A stretch of 64,000 nt of DNA from Flavobacteriaceae bacterium (lineage in GTDB: Bacteria > Bacteroidota > Bacteroidia > Flavobacteriales > Flavobacteriaceae). This document shows, piece after piece, positions 44,931-54,726 of this stretch. Location: contig JANQMD010000003.1 in assembly GCA_028280265.1 (NCBI GenBank), positions 1 to 64,000 of the forward strand, written 5' to 3'. Position numbers and translations under genes: made by a program. The notes below the pieces were generated by a model. It worked only from the letters and a program-made list of their open reading frames with translations, did no database searches and had not been told where the DNA came from. The stretch's first letter is position 1, and each line of letters starts with the position of its first letter.

Positions 44931-45764
44931 ATGATGAAAAAACATAAAATAGCAATAAAATTCTTGTCATTATCAGCTCTTTTGCTGACTGTCTTGGGGT
45001 GTAATCCAAATGAGACACAAACAGTGACAAATTTCACAAATCTTGTTTGGCAAGATAATTTCGATACCAATGGAGCTCCTGATCCAAATCGTTGGACCTT
45101 TGATATGGGAGACGGTACTGCTGAAGGAATTCCTGGATGGGGAAATAATGAATTGCAGTATTATACAAACAGACCAGAAAATGTAGTCGTTGAGAATGGA
45201 ATGTTAAAGATTACTGCAAGACGAGAATCATTCCAAGGATCTAATTATACAAGTGCTAGAGTATTAACTAAAGGAGGTTTGTTTCAGCAGACTTATGGGC
45301 GCTTTGAAGCAAGAATTAAATTGCCATGGGGACAAGGATTATGGCCTGCATTTTGGATGTTAGGAACAAATTCTAATACGTGGCCTCAAAGAGGTGAAAT
45401 CGATATTATGGAGAATCGTGGGTCAGAACCTACTATTATTCATGGTAGTGTACATGGACCTGGTTATTCTGGAGGACAGGCAACTACTAAAAAGTATGAA
45501 TTGACAAATGATCGTTTCGATACTGGATTCCATGTATTTGGTGTAGAGTGGGGGCCAAACTACATCAATTATTATGTAGATGATGTGTTATACAACCAAA
45601 TTACACCTAGTGATGTTACAGGGCAATGGGTATTTAATGACAATCCTTTTTACCTCATCTTAAACGTAGCCGTAGGAGGAAGCTTTGGAGGAGCTCCAAA
45701 TGCCAATACAGTATTTCCACAAACAATGTATGTAGACTACGTAAGAGTATATTCACAAAATTAA
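44931..45764 (+). CDS. GH16 endo-beta-1,3-glucanase (laminarinase) lipoprotein
   Basis: 277 residues from the ATG at 44931 (a second ATG follows at 44934). Lipobox LLTVLGC. One GH16 domain with the catalytic signature E156-I-D158-I-M-E161 (GEIDIMENRG), and the flanking substrate-cleft strands WPAFWMLG, GVEWGPNYINYYVDD and LILNVAVGGSFGG typical of the laminarinase subfamilies. Cleaves internal beta-1,3 bonds of laminarin-type glucan, here on the cell surface or in the periplasm. Third gene of the operon. GH16 identity is firm; laminarin as substrate follows from its neighbours. Confidence 0.92.
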   Translation: MMKKHKIAIKFLSLSALLLTVLGCNPNETQTVTNFTNLVWQDNFDTNGAPDPNRWTFDMGDGTAEGIPGWGNNELQYYTNRPENVVVENGMLKITARRESFQGSNYTSARVLTKGGLFQQTYGRFEARIKLPWGQGLWPAFWMLGTNSNTWPQRGEIDIMENRGSEPTIIHGSVHGPGYSGGQATTKKYELTNDRFDTGFHVFGVEWGPNYINYYVDDVLYNQITPSDVTGQWVFNDNPFYLILNVAVGGSFGGAPNANTVFPQTMYVDYVRVYSQN

Positions 45765-45779
45765 AAAGAAAAATAACAT

Positions 45780-45814
45780 CCCCTACTGGGCAACTATTCT
45801 GGTAGGGGTATTTT
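45780..45814 (+). terminator. Internal hairpin/attenuator within the glucan operon
   Basis: CCCCTAC ... GTAGGGG with a 15-nt loop followed by TATTTT, in the only long gap (96 bp) of the operon, between GH16 and the phosphorylase. It may reduce read-through, separating surface enzymes from cytoplasmic ones. Confidence 0.6.
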
Positions 45815-45860
45815 ATAACCAAACAATAAATTAAGAACGTAACGTACTAATTATAGTAAA

Positions 45861-48800
45861 ATGATTAGCGACAGGATTTTAGATAATAGTATTATGAATC
45901 AGCACAAAGAAGTTAGATTAGACTCAATACGCATCGACGGAGAACGATTTTATAAAATTTCGAATAGCGATGCAATGAGACCATTTTTTATGAGTGTAGT
46001 GAGCGATTCCGATCATTGGATGTTTATATCTAGTAACGGAGGTCTCACAGCAGGTAGAAAGAATGCAGAATATTCATTATTCCCCTATTATACAGACGAT
46101 AAAGTAACCGAATCATCAGATATTACAGGAAGTAAATCAATCTTTAGGGTCCACAAAGGAAACCAAATACATTTATGGGAACCTCTCACAGTAAGATCAC
46201 AAGGAAGATTTAATGTATCTCAGAACCTATACAAAAATAAGTATGGGAATAAAATCATATTTGAGGAAATAAACCATGACTTAGAATTAACCTTCCAATA
46301 CCAATGGAATTCTAGTGATGATTATGGTTTTGTTAAAAAATCTAAAATCATCAATTCCGGAGATGATTTAATAAACATTGAGGTTTTAGATGGAATCCAG
46401 AATATTGTGCCTGCTAGCATAGGTAGCGATGTTCAAAATCAATCTAGTAATCTTGTAGATGCTTACAAGAGAAACGAGTTACAAGAGTCTACAGGACTAG
46501 GAATTTATGCATTAAGTGCTATTTTGGTTGATAAGGCTGAAGCTAGCGAGGCATTAAAAGCCAATGTTGTTTGGTCTCTTGGAATTGAGAATCCTAAATA
46601 TTTGGTCTCTTCGCTGCAGCTAAACGATTACAGAAAATTTAAGGATATCTCTCAAGAAAATGATGTAAAAGCTGAAAAAGGAGCATACTTTATCAATGCC
46701 AACATCCAACTATCAGCAGGTTCTGAAAAAGAGTGGATGATCATCGCGAATGTAAACTTAAACCATTCGGCAATAGCCTTGCTTTCACACAAAATTAAAG
46801 AGAATAAAGGGCTTGAAGATAGCATCAATGAAAATATCGAATTAGGAACAAGAAAGCTGATTGAATTAAATGCAGCTTCAGATGCCATTCAGAGCTCATC
46901 AGATAGTTTAAGAGATGCACGTCATTTTTCAAATACTTTGTTTAACATCATGCGAGGAGGAATCTTTGATGATAATTACACTATTGAAAAGTGGGACTTT
47001 AAAAACTACTTAGCAAAAGCAAATAAAAAAGTTGCAAGAACCTCTGAAAGTATACTAGAGAACCTAGGAGATGCTTTTTCAGTAGAAGAGCTTCACAAGG
47101 TGGCTTATGAGAATGACGACAAGAACTTTAGAAGGCTAAGTTTAGAGTACATGCCTCTTAAGTTTAGTAGAAGACATGGAGATCCAAGTAGACCTTGGAA
47201 TATTTTCTCTATCAATACAAGAAATGAAGCAGATGGCTCTAAAATCTTAGACTACGAAGGAAACTGGAGAGATATTTTCCAGAATTGGGAAGCGTTAGCA
47301 CATTCATATCCCGAGTTTATCGAGAGCATGATTCATAAGTTTTTAAATGCAACAACTTTTGATGGATACAACCCGTATCGTGTTACTAAGGGTGGGTTTG
47401 ACTGGGAAATCATCGAGCCAGATGATCCTTGGTCGTATATCGGTTATTGGGGAGATCATCAAATCATTTACCTATTAAAGTTCCTCGAGTTTATTAACGA
47501 TTTTAAACCAGGGCAATTACAGAGTTTCTTTGAAAAAGAATTGTTTGTATACGCAAACGTTCCTTACAAGATAAAGTCTTATGAAGATTTATTAGTAAAC
47601 CCTAAAGACACCATCATTTTCGATGAAGATTTAGATGCTAAAATTCGCAGAGAAAGATCAGAGTTAGGAGCAGATGGAGCATTATTACGTGACGAGAATA
47701 GATTTATTGTTAAATCGAATTTCATAGAGAAAATATTAGTAACGACACTTGCTAAGCTATCTAATTTCATTCCAGAAGGAGGAATTTGGATGAATACACA
47801 GCGCCCTGAGTGGAATGATGCAAATAATGCTTTGGTAGGAAATGGTGTTTCTATGGTAACATTGTACTATTTGAGACGCTTTTTCAAATTCTTAGAAGGT
47901 TTACTTGAAAAATCGACAATAGAAGAAGTCGCTATTTCCAGAGAATTAGTTGACTTCTATAATAAAGTTTCTAACACGTTTGAAACTCACAAAAACTTAC
48001 TTTCAGGTAGCATCAATGATGTAGATAGAAAGCAAATTGTAGATGAGTTAGGTCAAGCAGGAAGTGATTACAGAGATCAGATTTATGACCACGCATTCTC
48101 TGGAAGAAAAAATAACATCTCTATAAGCGAGCTACTTAGCTTTGCAAAAACAACATTACAGTATTTAGAGCACTCCATTGATGCAAATCAAAGAGAAGAT
48201 CACTTGTATCATGCATACAACCTAATGACGGTGAATGATAATAATTCGATATCTGTCTCTTATTTAAGTGAGATGTTAGAAGGACAGGTTGCAGTATTGA
48301 GTTCAGGATATCTATCCTCACAAGAAGCATTAAATGTTCTCAATGGTTTGAAAAGTAGTAAGTTATTCAGACACGATCAGTATAGTTACCTACTTTACCC
48401 AAATAAAGAACTAAAAGGTTTCTTAGATAGGAATAACATTCCAGAAGATTCTGTTCTCTCATCAAAACTATTACAAGAGTTTTTGAAAAAAGGAAATACA
48501 CGTATTATCGAAAAAGATATAAACGGTGAATATCATTTTAATGGAAACTTTAAAAATGCTGAAGACGTTTCTGCTGAGTTAGATACCTTAATGGATACTG
48601 AATATAAAGACCTTATTCTTTCTGATAGAAAAAAAGTACTAGATGCTTTCGAGGAAGTGTTCAACCATAAAGCATTTACAGGAAGATCAGGAACCTTCTA
48701 TGGATACGAAGGTCTAGGTTCTATCTATTGGCACATGGTTTCTAAATTATTATTAGCCGTTCAAGAATGTTGTTTAAAAGCAGTTAATGATCAGGAGAGC

Positions 48801-49328
48801 GATGCTTTAGTAGGTCAGTTGCTTGAACATTATTACGAAATCAACGAAGGTATTGGGGTTCATAAATCTCCATCCTTATACGGAGCATTCCCAACAGACC
48901 CATATTCACATACGCCATTAGGAAAAGGTGCGCAACAACCGGGAATGACAGGTCAAGTAAAAGAAGATATCTTAAGTCGTTTTGGAGAGTTAGGAATTTC
49001 TGTTGAAGATGGAAAGATTCGCTTTTACCCCTGCTTGTTAAGAAAAGTAGAATTTGTAAAAGAAGAAAAGCCATTTGTTTATATCAACCTCTCTAAAGAG
49101 AAAAAAACAATTCAGTTAGAAAAAGAATCTTTAGGATTTACCTATTGTCAAGTGCCAGTTGTTTACCGATTGTCTTCTGAAGATGCTTTAGAGCTCATAT
49201 TTGAAGATGGTAGCACCCAAAACTATCAAGGTCTTACCATAGATAAAGAAAACAGTGAGCACATATTCAAGCGAACTGGAAGAATAGCTCAGGTAAGAGC
49301 GCATGTAAACGAAAGTCAACTAAAATAA
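45861..49328 (+). CDS. Beta-1,3-glucan phosphorylase, GH149-like (GH94-related)
   Basis: 1155 residues without a signal peptide, so cytoplasmic. An N-terminal beta-sandwich (RPFFMSVVSDSDHWMFISSN, GLTAGRKNAEYSLFPYYTDD) precedes an (alpha/alpha)6 barrel, as in GH94-type inverting phosphorylases. The catalytic aspartate is probably D653 in QRPEWNDANNAL, matching the GH94 DWND motif; later motifs are HKSPSLYGAFPTDPYSHTPL and QPGMTGQVKEDILSRFG. The large size (GH94 enzymes are about 800) and the context of GH16/GH17/GH30 point to GH149. It would convert imported beta-1,3-gluco-oligosaccharides and phosphate to glucose-1-phosphate, saving ATP. Starts at ATG 45861 or 45894. Confidence 0.75.
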   Translation: MISDRILDNSIMNQHKEVRLDSIRIDGERFYKISNSDAMRPFFMSVVSDSDHWMFISSNGGLTAGRKNAEYSLFPYYTDDKVTESSDITGSKSIFRVHKGNQIHLWEPLTVRSQGRFNVSQNLYKNKYGNKIIFEEINHDLELTFQYQWNSSDDYGFVKKSKIINSGDDLINIEVLDGIQNIVPASIGSDVQNQSSNLVDAYKRNELQESTGLGIYALSAILVDKAEASEALKANVVWSLGIENPKYLVSSLQLNDYRKFKDISQENDVKAEKGAYFINANIQLSAGSEKEWMIIANVNLNHSAIALLSHKIKENKGLEDSINENIELGTRKLIELNAASDAIQSSSDSLRDARHFSNTLFNIMRGGIFDDNYTIEKWDFKNYLAKANKKVARTSESILENLGDAFSVEELHKVAYENDDKNFRRLSLEYMPLKFSRRHGDPSRPWNIFSINTRNEADGSKILDYEGNWRDIFQNWEALAHSYPEFIESMIHKFLNATTFDGYNPYRVTKGGFDWEIIEPDDPWSYIGYWGDHQIIYLLKFLEFINDFKPGQLQSFFEKELFVYANVPYKIKSYEDLLVNPKDTIIFDEDLDAKIRRERSELGADGALLRDENRFIVKSNFIEKILVTTLAKLSNFIPEGGIWMNTQRPEWNDANNALVGNGVSMVTLYYLRRFFKFLEGLLEKSTIEEVAISRELVDFYNKVSNTFETHKNLLSGSINDVDRKQIVDELGQAGSDYRDQIYDHAFSGRKNNISISELLSFAKTTLQYLEHSIDANQREDHLYHAYNLMTVNDNNSISVSYLSEMLEGQVAVLSSGYLSSQEALNVLNGLKSSKLFRHDQYSYLLYPNKELKGFLDRNNIPEDSVLSSKLLQEFLKKGNTRIIEKDINGEYHFNGNFKNAEDVSAELDTLMDTEYKDLILSDRKKVLDAFEEVFNHKAFTGRSGTFYGYEGLGSIYWHMVSKLLLAVQECCLKAVNDQESDALVGQLLEHYYEINEGIGVHKSPSLYGAFPTDPYSHTPLGKGAQQPGMTGQVKEDILSRFGELGISVEDGKIRFYPCLLRKVEFVKEEKPFVYINLSKEKKTIQLEKESLGFTYCQVPVVYRLSSEDALELIFEDGSTQNYQGLTIDKENSEHIFKRTGRIAQVRAHVNESQLK

Positions 49329-49341
49329 ACACAGATTACAC

Positions 49342-50601
49342 ATGAGAACGAGCAATTATCTTTTACTATTATTTCTTTCAAGTATCATGTGTTTTTGTGA
49401 TAGTCCTAAAACTAAAGAAAAGAGTCAAATGACAGCAAAAGAGATATTAGGGAATCCATCGTATTTAGCGATTTCGTATGGAGGATACCGAAAAACTTCA
49501 AGACATATTCAGCCAACGATTAATCAATTGAAGGAAGATATGAAAATCCTTCAAGCGATGGGCATTAAAATGTTACGTACATACAATGTTCAATTAGCTC
49601 AGGCACCTAACTTATTAAAAGCTATTTCAGAATTGAAACAAGAAGATTCAAGCTTTGAAATGTATGTCATGTTAGGAGCATGGATCGATTGTAAGAATGC
49701 ATGGACAGCAAAAGCTCCAGATCATAATGTAGAAAGCGAACAAAATGAAGGTGAAATTGCCAGAGCAGTAGCTTTGGCTAACCAATATCCTGACATTGTA
49801 AAAGTAATAGCAGTAGGAAATGAAGCCATGGTAAAATGGGCTACAAGCTATTATGTCCAGCCAGATGTTATCTTGAAATGGGTGAACTATTTACAAGATC
49901 TCAAAAGCTCAGGAAAACTTTCTAAAGACTTGTGGATTACAAGTTCAGATAATTTTGCTTCATGGGGAGGTGGAGACAGTGAATATCATGTAGAAGACTT
50001 GAACAAATTGATTAAAGCTGTAGATTTTATCTCGATGCACACCTATCCAATGCATGATACGCATTACCATCCTGTATTCTGGGGGGCAAGTAAAGAGGCT
50101 TCAAAACAGGAAATGATTGATGATGCCATGTTAAAAGCAAAAGAATATGCAATCTCGCAATACGATAGTGTAAAGAGCTATATGGAAAGTTTGGGAGTGA
50201 ACAAACCAATTCACATTGGTGAAACAGGTTGGGCGTCATTTTCTAATGGTCATTATGGTGATAATGGCAGTAAAGCAACTGATGAATACAAAGAAGCTAT
50301 TTATTACAAGCACATGAGAGAGTGGACCAAAGAAGCAGGAATGTCTTGCTTTTACTTTGAAGCTTTCGATGAGCCATGGAAAGATGCACAAAACCAAGGA
50401 GGGTCAGAGAATCACTTTGGACTTATAACAGTTGATGGAAAGGCTAAGTATGCTCTTTGGGATTTAGTTGATAAAGGCATATTTAAAGGTCTTACACGTG
50501 ATGGTAATACAATTACAAAGACATACAATGGTAGTAAAGAAGACTTGCTAAAAGAAGTTCAATTACCACCTTTAAAAAAAGAAATGTCACTAGTACATTA
50601 A
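49342..50601 (+). CDS. GH17 beta-1,3-glucanase/glucanosyltransferase lipoprotein
   Basis: 419 residues. Lipoprotein signal ending near SIMCFC. The GH17 TIM barrel has acid/base E161 in AVGNEAMVKW and nucleophile E294 in IHIGETGWAS; ISYGGYR near the N-terminus and FYFEAFDEPWKD near the C-terminus are typical of the family. GH17 enzymes cleave or transfer beta-1,3-glucan chains. Lipid-anchored, so it acts outside the cytoplasm, unlike the second GH17 at 53591. Thirteen bp after the phosphorylase gene. Confidence 0.9.
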   Translation: MRTSNYLLLLFLSSIMCFCDSPKTKEKSQMTAKEILGNPSYLAISYGGYRKTSRHIQPTINQLKEDMKILQAMGIKMLRTYNVQLAQAPNLLKAISELKQEDSSFEMYVMLGAWIDCKNAWTAKAPDHNVESEQNEGEIARAVALANQYPDIVKVIAVGNEAMVKWATSYYVQPDVILKWVNYLQDLKSSGKLSKDLWITSSDNFASWGGGDSEYHVEDLNKLIKAVDFISMHTYPMHDTHYHPVFWGASKEASKQEMIDDAMLKAKEYAISQYDSVKSYMESLGVNKPIHIGETGWASFSNGHYGDNGSKATDEYKEAIYYKHMREWTKEAGMSCFYFEAFDEPWKDAQNQGGSENHFGLITVDGKAKYALWDLVDKGIFKGLTRDGNTITKTYNGSKEDLLKEVQLPPLKKEMSLVH

Positions 50602-50619
50602 AAAACGACCAAGGAACAA

Positions 50620-52110
50620 ATGAAAAGAGTTAAAAAATACAGTCTCTCAATGCTTATATTAATGGCAGTAACCTCTTGTACTTCGGAGAAGTCATCATTA
50701 AATGTAGAAGTTTTAGAAACATCTAGAAGTGGAAACAAACTAACACAGGTTTCAGAATTTAAAACTTCTGCTGATGCATCTACCATAGTAATCAATCCTG
50801 AAAAGAAATACCAGACTATTACAGGTTTTGGTGGAGCTTTTACAGAATCATCAGCTTATTTACTGAATAAATTAAGCAAGGCAAACAGAGATGAAATTTT
50901 GAAAGCTTATTTCGATAAAGATGGAGCTAACTATTCGTTAACAAGAACTCATATGAATTCATGTGATTTCTCTTTAACAAACTATTCATATACACCTGTT
51001 GAAGGAGATAAAGAGTTAAAGCATTTCACGATACAAGAAGATATGGATGATCTGATTCCTATGATCAAAGATGCAATGCAAGCTTCTCAGGATGGATTTA
51101 AAATTTTTGCTTCTCCATGGTCAGCTGCTCCTTGGATGAAAGATAATAATAATTGGGTTGGAGGGAAACTACTACCCGAATATTATGATACTTGGGCATT
51201 GTTCTTTTCAAAATATATCGATGCTTATAAAGAACAGGGAATAGAAATTTGGGGATTCACTGTAGAAAATGAACCTCATGGAAATGGAAATAATTGGGAA
51301 AGTATGCACTTTTCTCCCAAAGAAATGACAGATTTTGTAGAATTTCATTTAGGACCAAAATTAGAGGCTGATGGCTATGGAGATAAAATTATTTTGGGGT
51401 ATGACCAAAATAGAGCTGGATTAAAAGAATGGGTAGATGAAATGTATCGTAGTGAATCTTCATCAAAGTACTTCCATGGTACAGCCATACATTGGTATGA
51501 AAGCACCTATGATTTCTTTCCTGAAGCTTTACAATATGCTCATAACAAAGCTCCAAGCAAGTATTTGATAGAAACAGAAGGTTGTGTAGATTCTGAAGTG
51601 CCAAAATGGAATGACGATGATTGGTATTGGAGAAAAGAAGCAACCGATTGGGGTTGGGACTGGGCATCTGAAAAAGAAAAATACTTGCATCCAAAATATG
51701 CTCCCGTTAATCGTTATGCGAGAGATATAATCGGTTGCCTAAACAACTGGGTAGACGGTTGGGTAGATTGGAACATGGTTCTTGATACACAAGGAGGTCC
51801 AAACTGGTTTAAAAACTGGTGTGTAGCTCCTGTGATTGTAGACCCAGAAAAAGATGAGGTATACTTTACACCATTGTACTATACAATGACTCATTTCAGT
51901 AAGTATATCCGTCCTGAAGCAGAAGTTATAGATGCTCAAAACTCTGACAAAGATTTAATGGTTACCGCAGCTAAAAATCCTGATGGTTCTATCGCTGTTG
52001 TAGTTTTTAATGAAGGAGAAAGTGAAAAGACTTTTCAGCTAACATTAGGAGAAAAATCTAAGAATATATCAATCAAAGCACAAGCGATACAAACGATCGT
52101 AATCAACTAA
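50620..52110 (+). CDS. GH30 beta-glucosidase/beta-1,6-glucanase lipoprotein
   Basis: 496 residues. Lipobox cysteine C20 (MAVTSC). N-terminal beta-strand piece and TIM barrel of GH30: QTITGFGGAFTESSA, SPWSAAPWMKDN, acid/base E218 in WGFTVENEPHG, nucleophile E318 or E320 in YLIETEGC, then the C-terminal beta-sandwich (IAVVVFNEGESEKTFQLTL). GH30 members in laminarin loci remove beta-1,6-linked glucose branches; glucosylceramidase-like activity is less likely here. Eighteen bp after the GH17 gene. Confidence 0.9.
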   Translation: MKRVKKYSLSMLILMAVTSCTSEKSSLNVEVLETSRSGNKLTQVSEFKTSADASTIVINPEKKYQTITGFGGAFTESSAYLLNKLSKANRDEILKAYFDKDGANYSLTRTHMNSCDFSLTNYSYTPVEGDKELKHFTIQEDMDDLIPMIKDAMQASQDGFKIFASPWSAAPWMKDNNNWVGGKLLPEYYDTWALFFSKYIDAYKEQGIEIWGFTVENEPHGNGNNWESMHFSPKEMTDFVEFHLGPKLEADGYGDKIILGYDQNRAGLKEWVDEMYRSESSSKYFHGTAIHWYESTYDFFPEALQYAHNKAPSKYLIETEGCVDSEVPKWNDDDWYWRKEATDWGWDWASEKEKYLHPKYAPVNRYARDIIGCLNNWVDGWVDWNMVLDTQGGPNWFKNWCVAPVIVDPEKDEVYFTPLYYTMTHFSKYIRPEAEVIDAQNSDKDLMVTAAKNPDGSIAVVVFNEGESEKTFQLTLGEKSKNISIKAQAIQTIVIN

Positions 52111-52123
52111 AAACTAAATTATC

Positions 52124-53560
52124 ATGAGTAATGTAAAAACAGCTACTAAAGATAGAGTCCCAGTTGGGCAGAAAGCAGCTTTTGGAGCAGGGCATTTAAT
52201 TAATAACCTTATTCCAGGAATACTAGGTGTTTTTGTTGTAATACTTAAATCCAATGAAGGTTTTGCAATGAATACAATATTAGCAGGTTTAATTGTTGGT
52301 ATTCCAAGGCTATTTGATGCTATAACTGATCCTGTAATGGGATATGTATCCGATAATACCAGTTCCAACTATGGACGAAGACGACCATATATTTTTATAG
52401 GTGCTTTATTATCAGGTATTATTTTTACTGTTTTATGGCAAGTCCATGATACGAACCCAGAAATGTATAATTTCTGGTACTTGCTTATCTTCTCAATACT
52501 TCTAATCTTTGGAAATACTATTTTCTCAACACCATTAATAGCATTAGGCTATGAGATGACCTCCGATTATAAAGAGCGTACTCGTTTGATGAGTTTTGCA
52601 AATACAATTGGACAAATAGCCTGGATGTTAGTTCCTTTTCTATATGTACTTATTCCAGATAAAGACATTTTTGCTACGCAACCAGAGGGTGTTAGAAAAA
52701 TAGCCTTAATAGCTGGAGCTGTTATTATTATTCTTGGAGTTTTACCAGCTATTTTCTGTCGTGGTATAGATGCAAGTAAAATGGAGGGTAGAGAGGACAT
52801 TACACTTAAAAGTCTTTTCGGAAGTATGGGGAAGATTTTTAAAGGAATCAAGCAAGTTCTAAAGAACAGACCTTTTGCAAAACTTTGTCTTGCCACTTTT
52901 TTAGTCTTCAATGGTTTTCAAATTGTTGCTGAATTTGGAGTATTTATCATCAATTTTTACATGTTTGATGGAGATTGGGGGGCTTCAAAATGGTGGATAG
53001 CACTTTTCCCAGCTGTAACAGCCGCGTATACTGCATTCATTGCCATTCCTATCATTAATTGGATGGCTAATAAATGGGGAAAAAGAAAAGCTTTTGTTTA
53101 CGCTACAGCAATTTCTATCGTTGGATATGTGTTAAAATGGTGGGGATTCGACCCTGAGAATCCATTTATGATTTTCCTTCCTATTCCACTTATGGCTTTT
53201 GGTATGGGATGTTTATTTACTTTGATGATGAGTATGACGGCAGATGTTTGTGATTTGGATGAGTTAGAAAACGGAATGCCAAGAAAAGAAGGAACTTTTG
53301 GAGCTATATATTGGTGGATGATTAAAGTTGGTCAAGGATTAGCTTTGGTATTATCGGGAGTTATTCTTAGTCTTCTAGGGTACGATCCAAAAGCTTCAAC
53401 ACAGACAGCTGAGGCACTCATTGGAATGAGAATAACAGATATAGTGCTTCCTGCGTTAACTGCCGCATTGGCAATATGGGTGATGTGGAAATACAGTCTC
53501 GATGAAAAAAGAGCTAAGGAAATTAAAGTTGAATTAGTGAAAAGAAGAGGCGAACTTTAA
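52124..53560 (+). CDS. GPH-family (MFS) sugar transporter
   Basis: 478 residues, twelve helices, inner membrane. The GPH signature is RLFDAITDPVMGYVSDNT, with RRRPYIFIGA after it and the mid-protein repeat GFQIVAEFGVFIINFY. GPH carriers take up disaccharides and oligosaccharides with Na+ or H+. It is the only transporter in the glucan operon and so the probable importer of laminari-oligosaccharides for the cytoplasmic phosphorylase and GH17. Confidence 0.88.
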   Translation: MSNVKTATKDRVPVGQKAAFGAGHLINNLIPGILGVFVVILKSNEGFAMNTILAGLIVGIPRLFDAITDPVMGYVSDNTSSNYGRRRPYIFIGALLSGIIFTVLWQVHDTNPEMYNFWYLLIFSILLIFGNTIFSTPLIALGYEMTSDYKERTRLMSFANTIGQIAWMLVPFLYVLIPDKDIFATQPEGVRKIALIAGAVIIILGVLPAIFCRGIDASKMEGREDITLKSLFGSMGKIFKGIKQVLKNRPFAKLCLATFLVFNGFQIVAEFGVFIINFYMFDGDWGASKWWIALFPAVTAAYTAFIAIPIINWMANKWGKRKAFVYATAISIVGYVLKWWGFDPENPFMIFLPIPLMAFGMGCLFTLMMSMTADVCDLDELENGMPRKEGTFGAIYWWMIKVGQGLALVLSGVILSLLGYDPKASTQTAEALIGMRITDIVLPALTAALAIWVMWKYSLDEKRAKEIKVELVKRRGEL

Positions 53561-53590
53561 TCATAAAATTTTAATAACAATAAATAAGAA

Positions 53591-54481
53591 ATGTCAGTTA
53601 GAGAAGAAAAATTTTTAGCATTAGCAAATGTTGATTATGCAGATAAGTCAATTGAAGACTTGAGAGCTTTGTTTAGAAAAGTACTTAAATCTGGTATGCA
53701 TGGGTTATGTTCTAGCCCATACGAAGAAGGTCAAAAACCAGGAGATCAGTTGTCAGAAGAGCAGGTTAGAAGAAGACTAAGCATTATGCGTCCGTATACA
53801 GATTGGATTCGTTCTTTTTCTTGTACAGATGGAAACGAAATGATCCCTAAAATAGCAAAAGAGTATGGGATGAAAACCATGGTAGGTGCTTGGTTGGGAG
53901 ATGATCCAGAAATTAATCACAAAGAGCTGGAAAACCTAATTCAGTTATGTCATCAGGGACATGTTGATATTGCAGCTGTTGGAAACGAAGTTATGTACAG
54001 AGGAGATTTAAATGAAGCGGAGCTTTTGGATAAAATCTACTATGTGAAAGCATCTATTAAGGATTTAAACATTCCTGTAGGATATGTAGATGCCTACTAT
54101 GAATTCCATGACCGCCCTGCAATTACTGAAGCTTGCGATGTAATCTTAGCAAATTGCTATCCTTTTTGGGAGGGTTGTGACCAAGACTACTCATTGTTGT
54201 ATATGAAAGATATGTATAACAAAGCAAAACGAGCAGGCAATGGAAAAAAAGTTATTGTTTCTGAAACAGGCTGGCCTAGTCAAGGAACCAATTTACAAGG
54301 GGCATTTCCATCTGAAGAAAACGCCATTAAGTATTTTATCAATGCTCAAAAATGGTCTCAAGAAGAAGGCATAGAAATATTTTATTTCTCCTCTTTTGAT
54401 GAATCTTGGAAAGTTGGCTCAGAAGGTGATGTAGGTGCTTATTGGGGAATTTGGGACAAAGATGAGAATTTGAAATATTAA
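53591..54481 (+). CDS. Cytoplasmic GH17 enzyme
   Basis: 296 residues with no signal peptide or lipobox. A bare GH17 domain: acid/base E133 in AVGNEVMYRG and nucleophile E225 in VIVSETGWPS, plus DFYFSSFDESW-like FYFSSFDESWKVGSEGD at the C-terminus. It differs strongly from the lipoprotein GH17 of the same operon. Placed behind the transporter, it would trim imported beta-1,3-oligosaccharides, perhaps to the size preferred by the phosphorylase. Last gene of the operon; a strong terminator follows. Confidence 0.87.
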   Translation: MSVREEKFLALANVDYADKSIEDLRALFRKVLKSGMHGLCSSPYEEGQKPGDQLSEEQVRRRLSIMRPYTDWIRSFSCTDGNEMIPKIAKEYGMKTMVGAWLGDDPEINHKELENLIQLCHQGHVDIAAVGNEVMYRGDLNEAELLDKIYYVKASIKDLNIPVGYVDAYYEFHDRPAITEACDVILANCYPFWEGCDQDYSLLYMKDMYNKAKRAGNGKKVIVSETGWPSQGTNLQGAFPSEENAIKYFINAQKWSQEEGIEIFYFSSFDESWKVGSEGDVGAYWGIWDKDENLKY

Positions 54482-54490
54482 AACAATATT

Positions 54491-54530
54491 TGTTGTGGTA
54501 ATAAAAACACAACATTACCACAACATTTTT
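54491..54530 (+). terminator. Terminator of the glucan operon
   Basis: Perfect 12-bp stem TGTTGTGGTAAT / ATTACCACAACA around an 11-nt loop, then TTTTT, 10 bp after the stop of the cytoplasmic GH17. Confidence 0.9.
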
Positions 54531-54677
54531 ATATTTTTAAATGATGCTGTTAAAAATAATATACTGAAAATTAGATTTTTAATATAAAATAGCTTTTTTA
54601 AAGAGCCAATACGTAATGTATGTTTTTTGTAGGGGTTAATTTTTTCAATTCTCAAAAAAAGTGCTTAAATTTAGCTA

Positions 54678-54699
54678 ATTGTTAAAAAACGATAACAAT
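54678..54699. promoter_or_regulatory. Inverted repeat upstream of the secreted binding protein
   Basis: ATTGTTA-N8-TAACAAT, perfect arms of 7, 28 bp before the ATG at 54727 and just downstream of a TAAATTTA -7 candidate. A possible operator; a chance repeat in AT-rich DNA cannot be excluded. Confidence 0.35.
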
Positions 54700-54726
54700 C
54701 TTTAATTCAATTAAATACACAATCAT

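Noticed and set aside
50620..52110. Glucosylceramidase annotation for the GH30 enzyme
   Set aside because: GH30 includes beta-1,6-glucanases and beta-glucosidases, and the beta-1,3-glucan context makes a ceramide substrate unlikely.
52124..53560. The transporter as the outer-membrane importer of the locus
   Set aside because: It is a twelve-helix GPH protein and therefore sits in the inner membrane.
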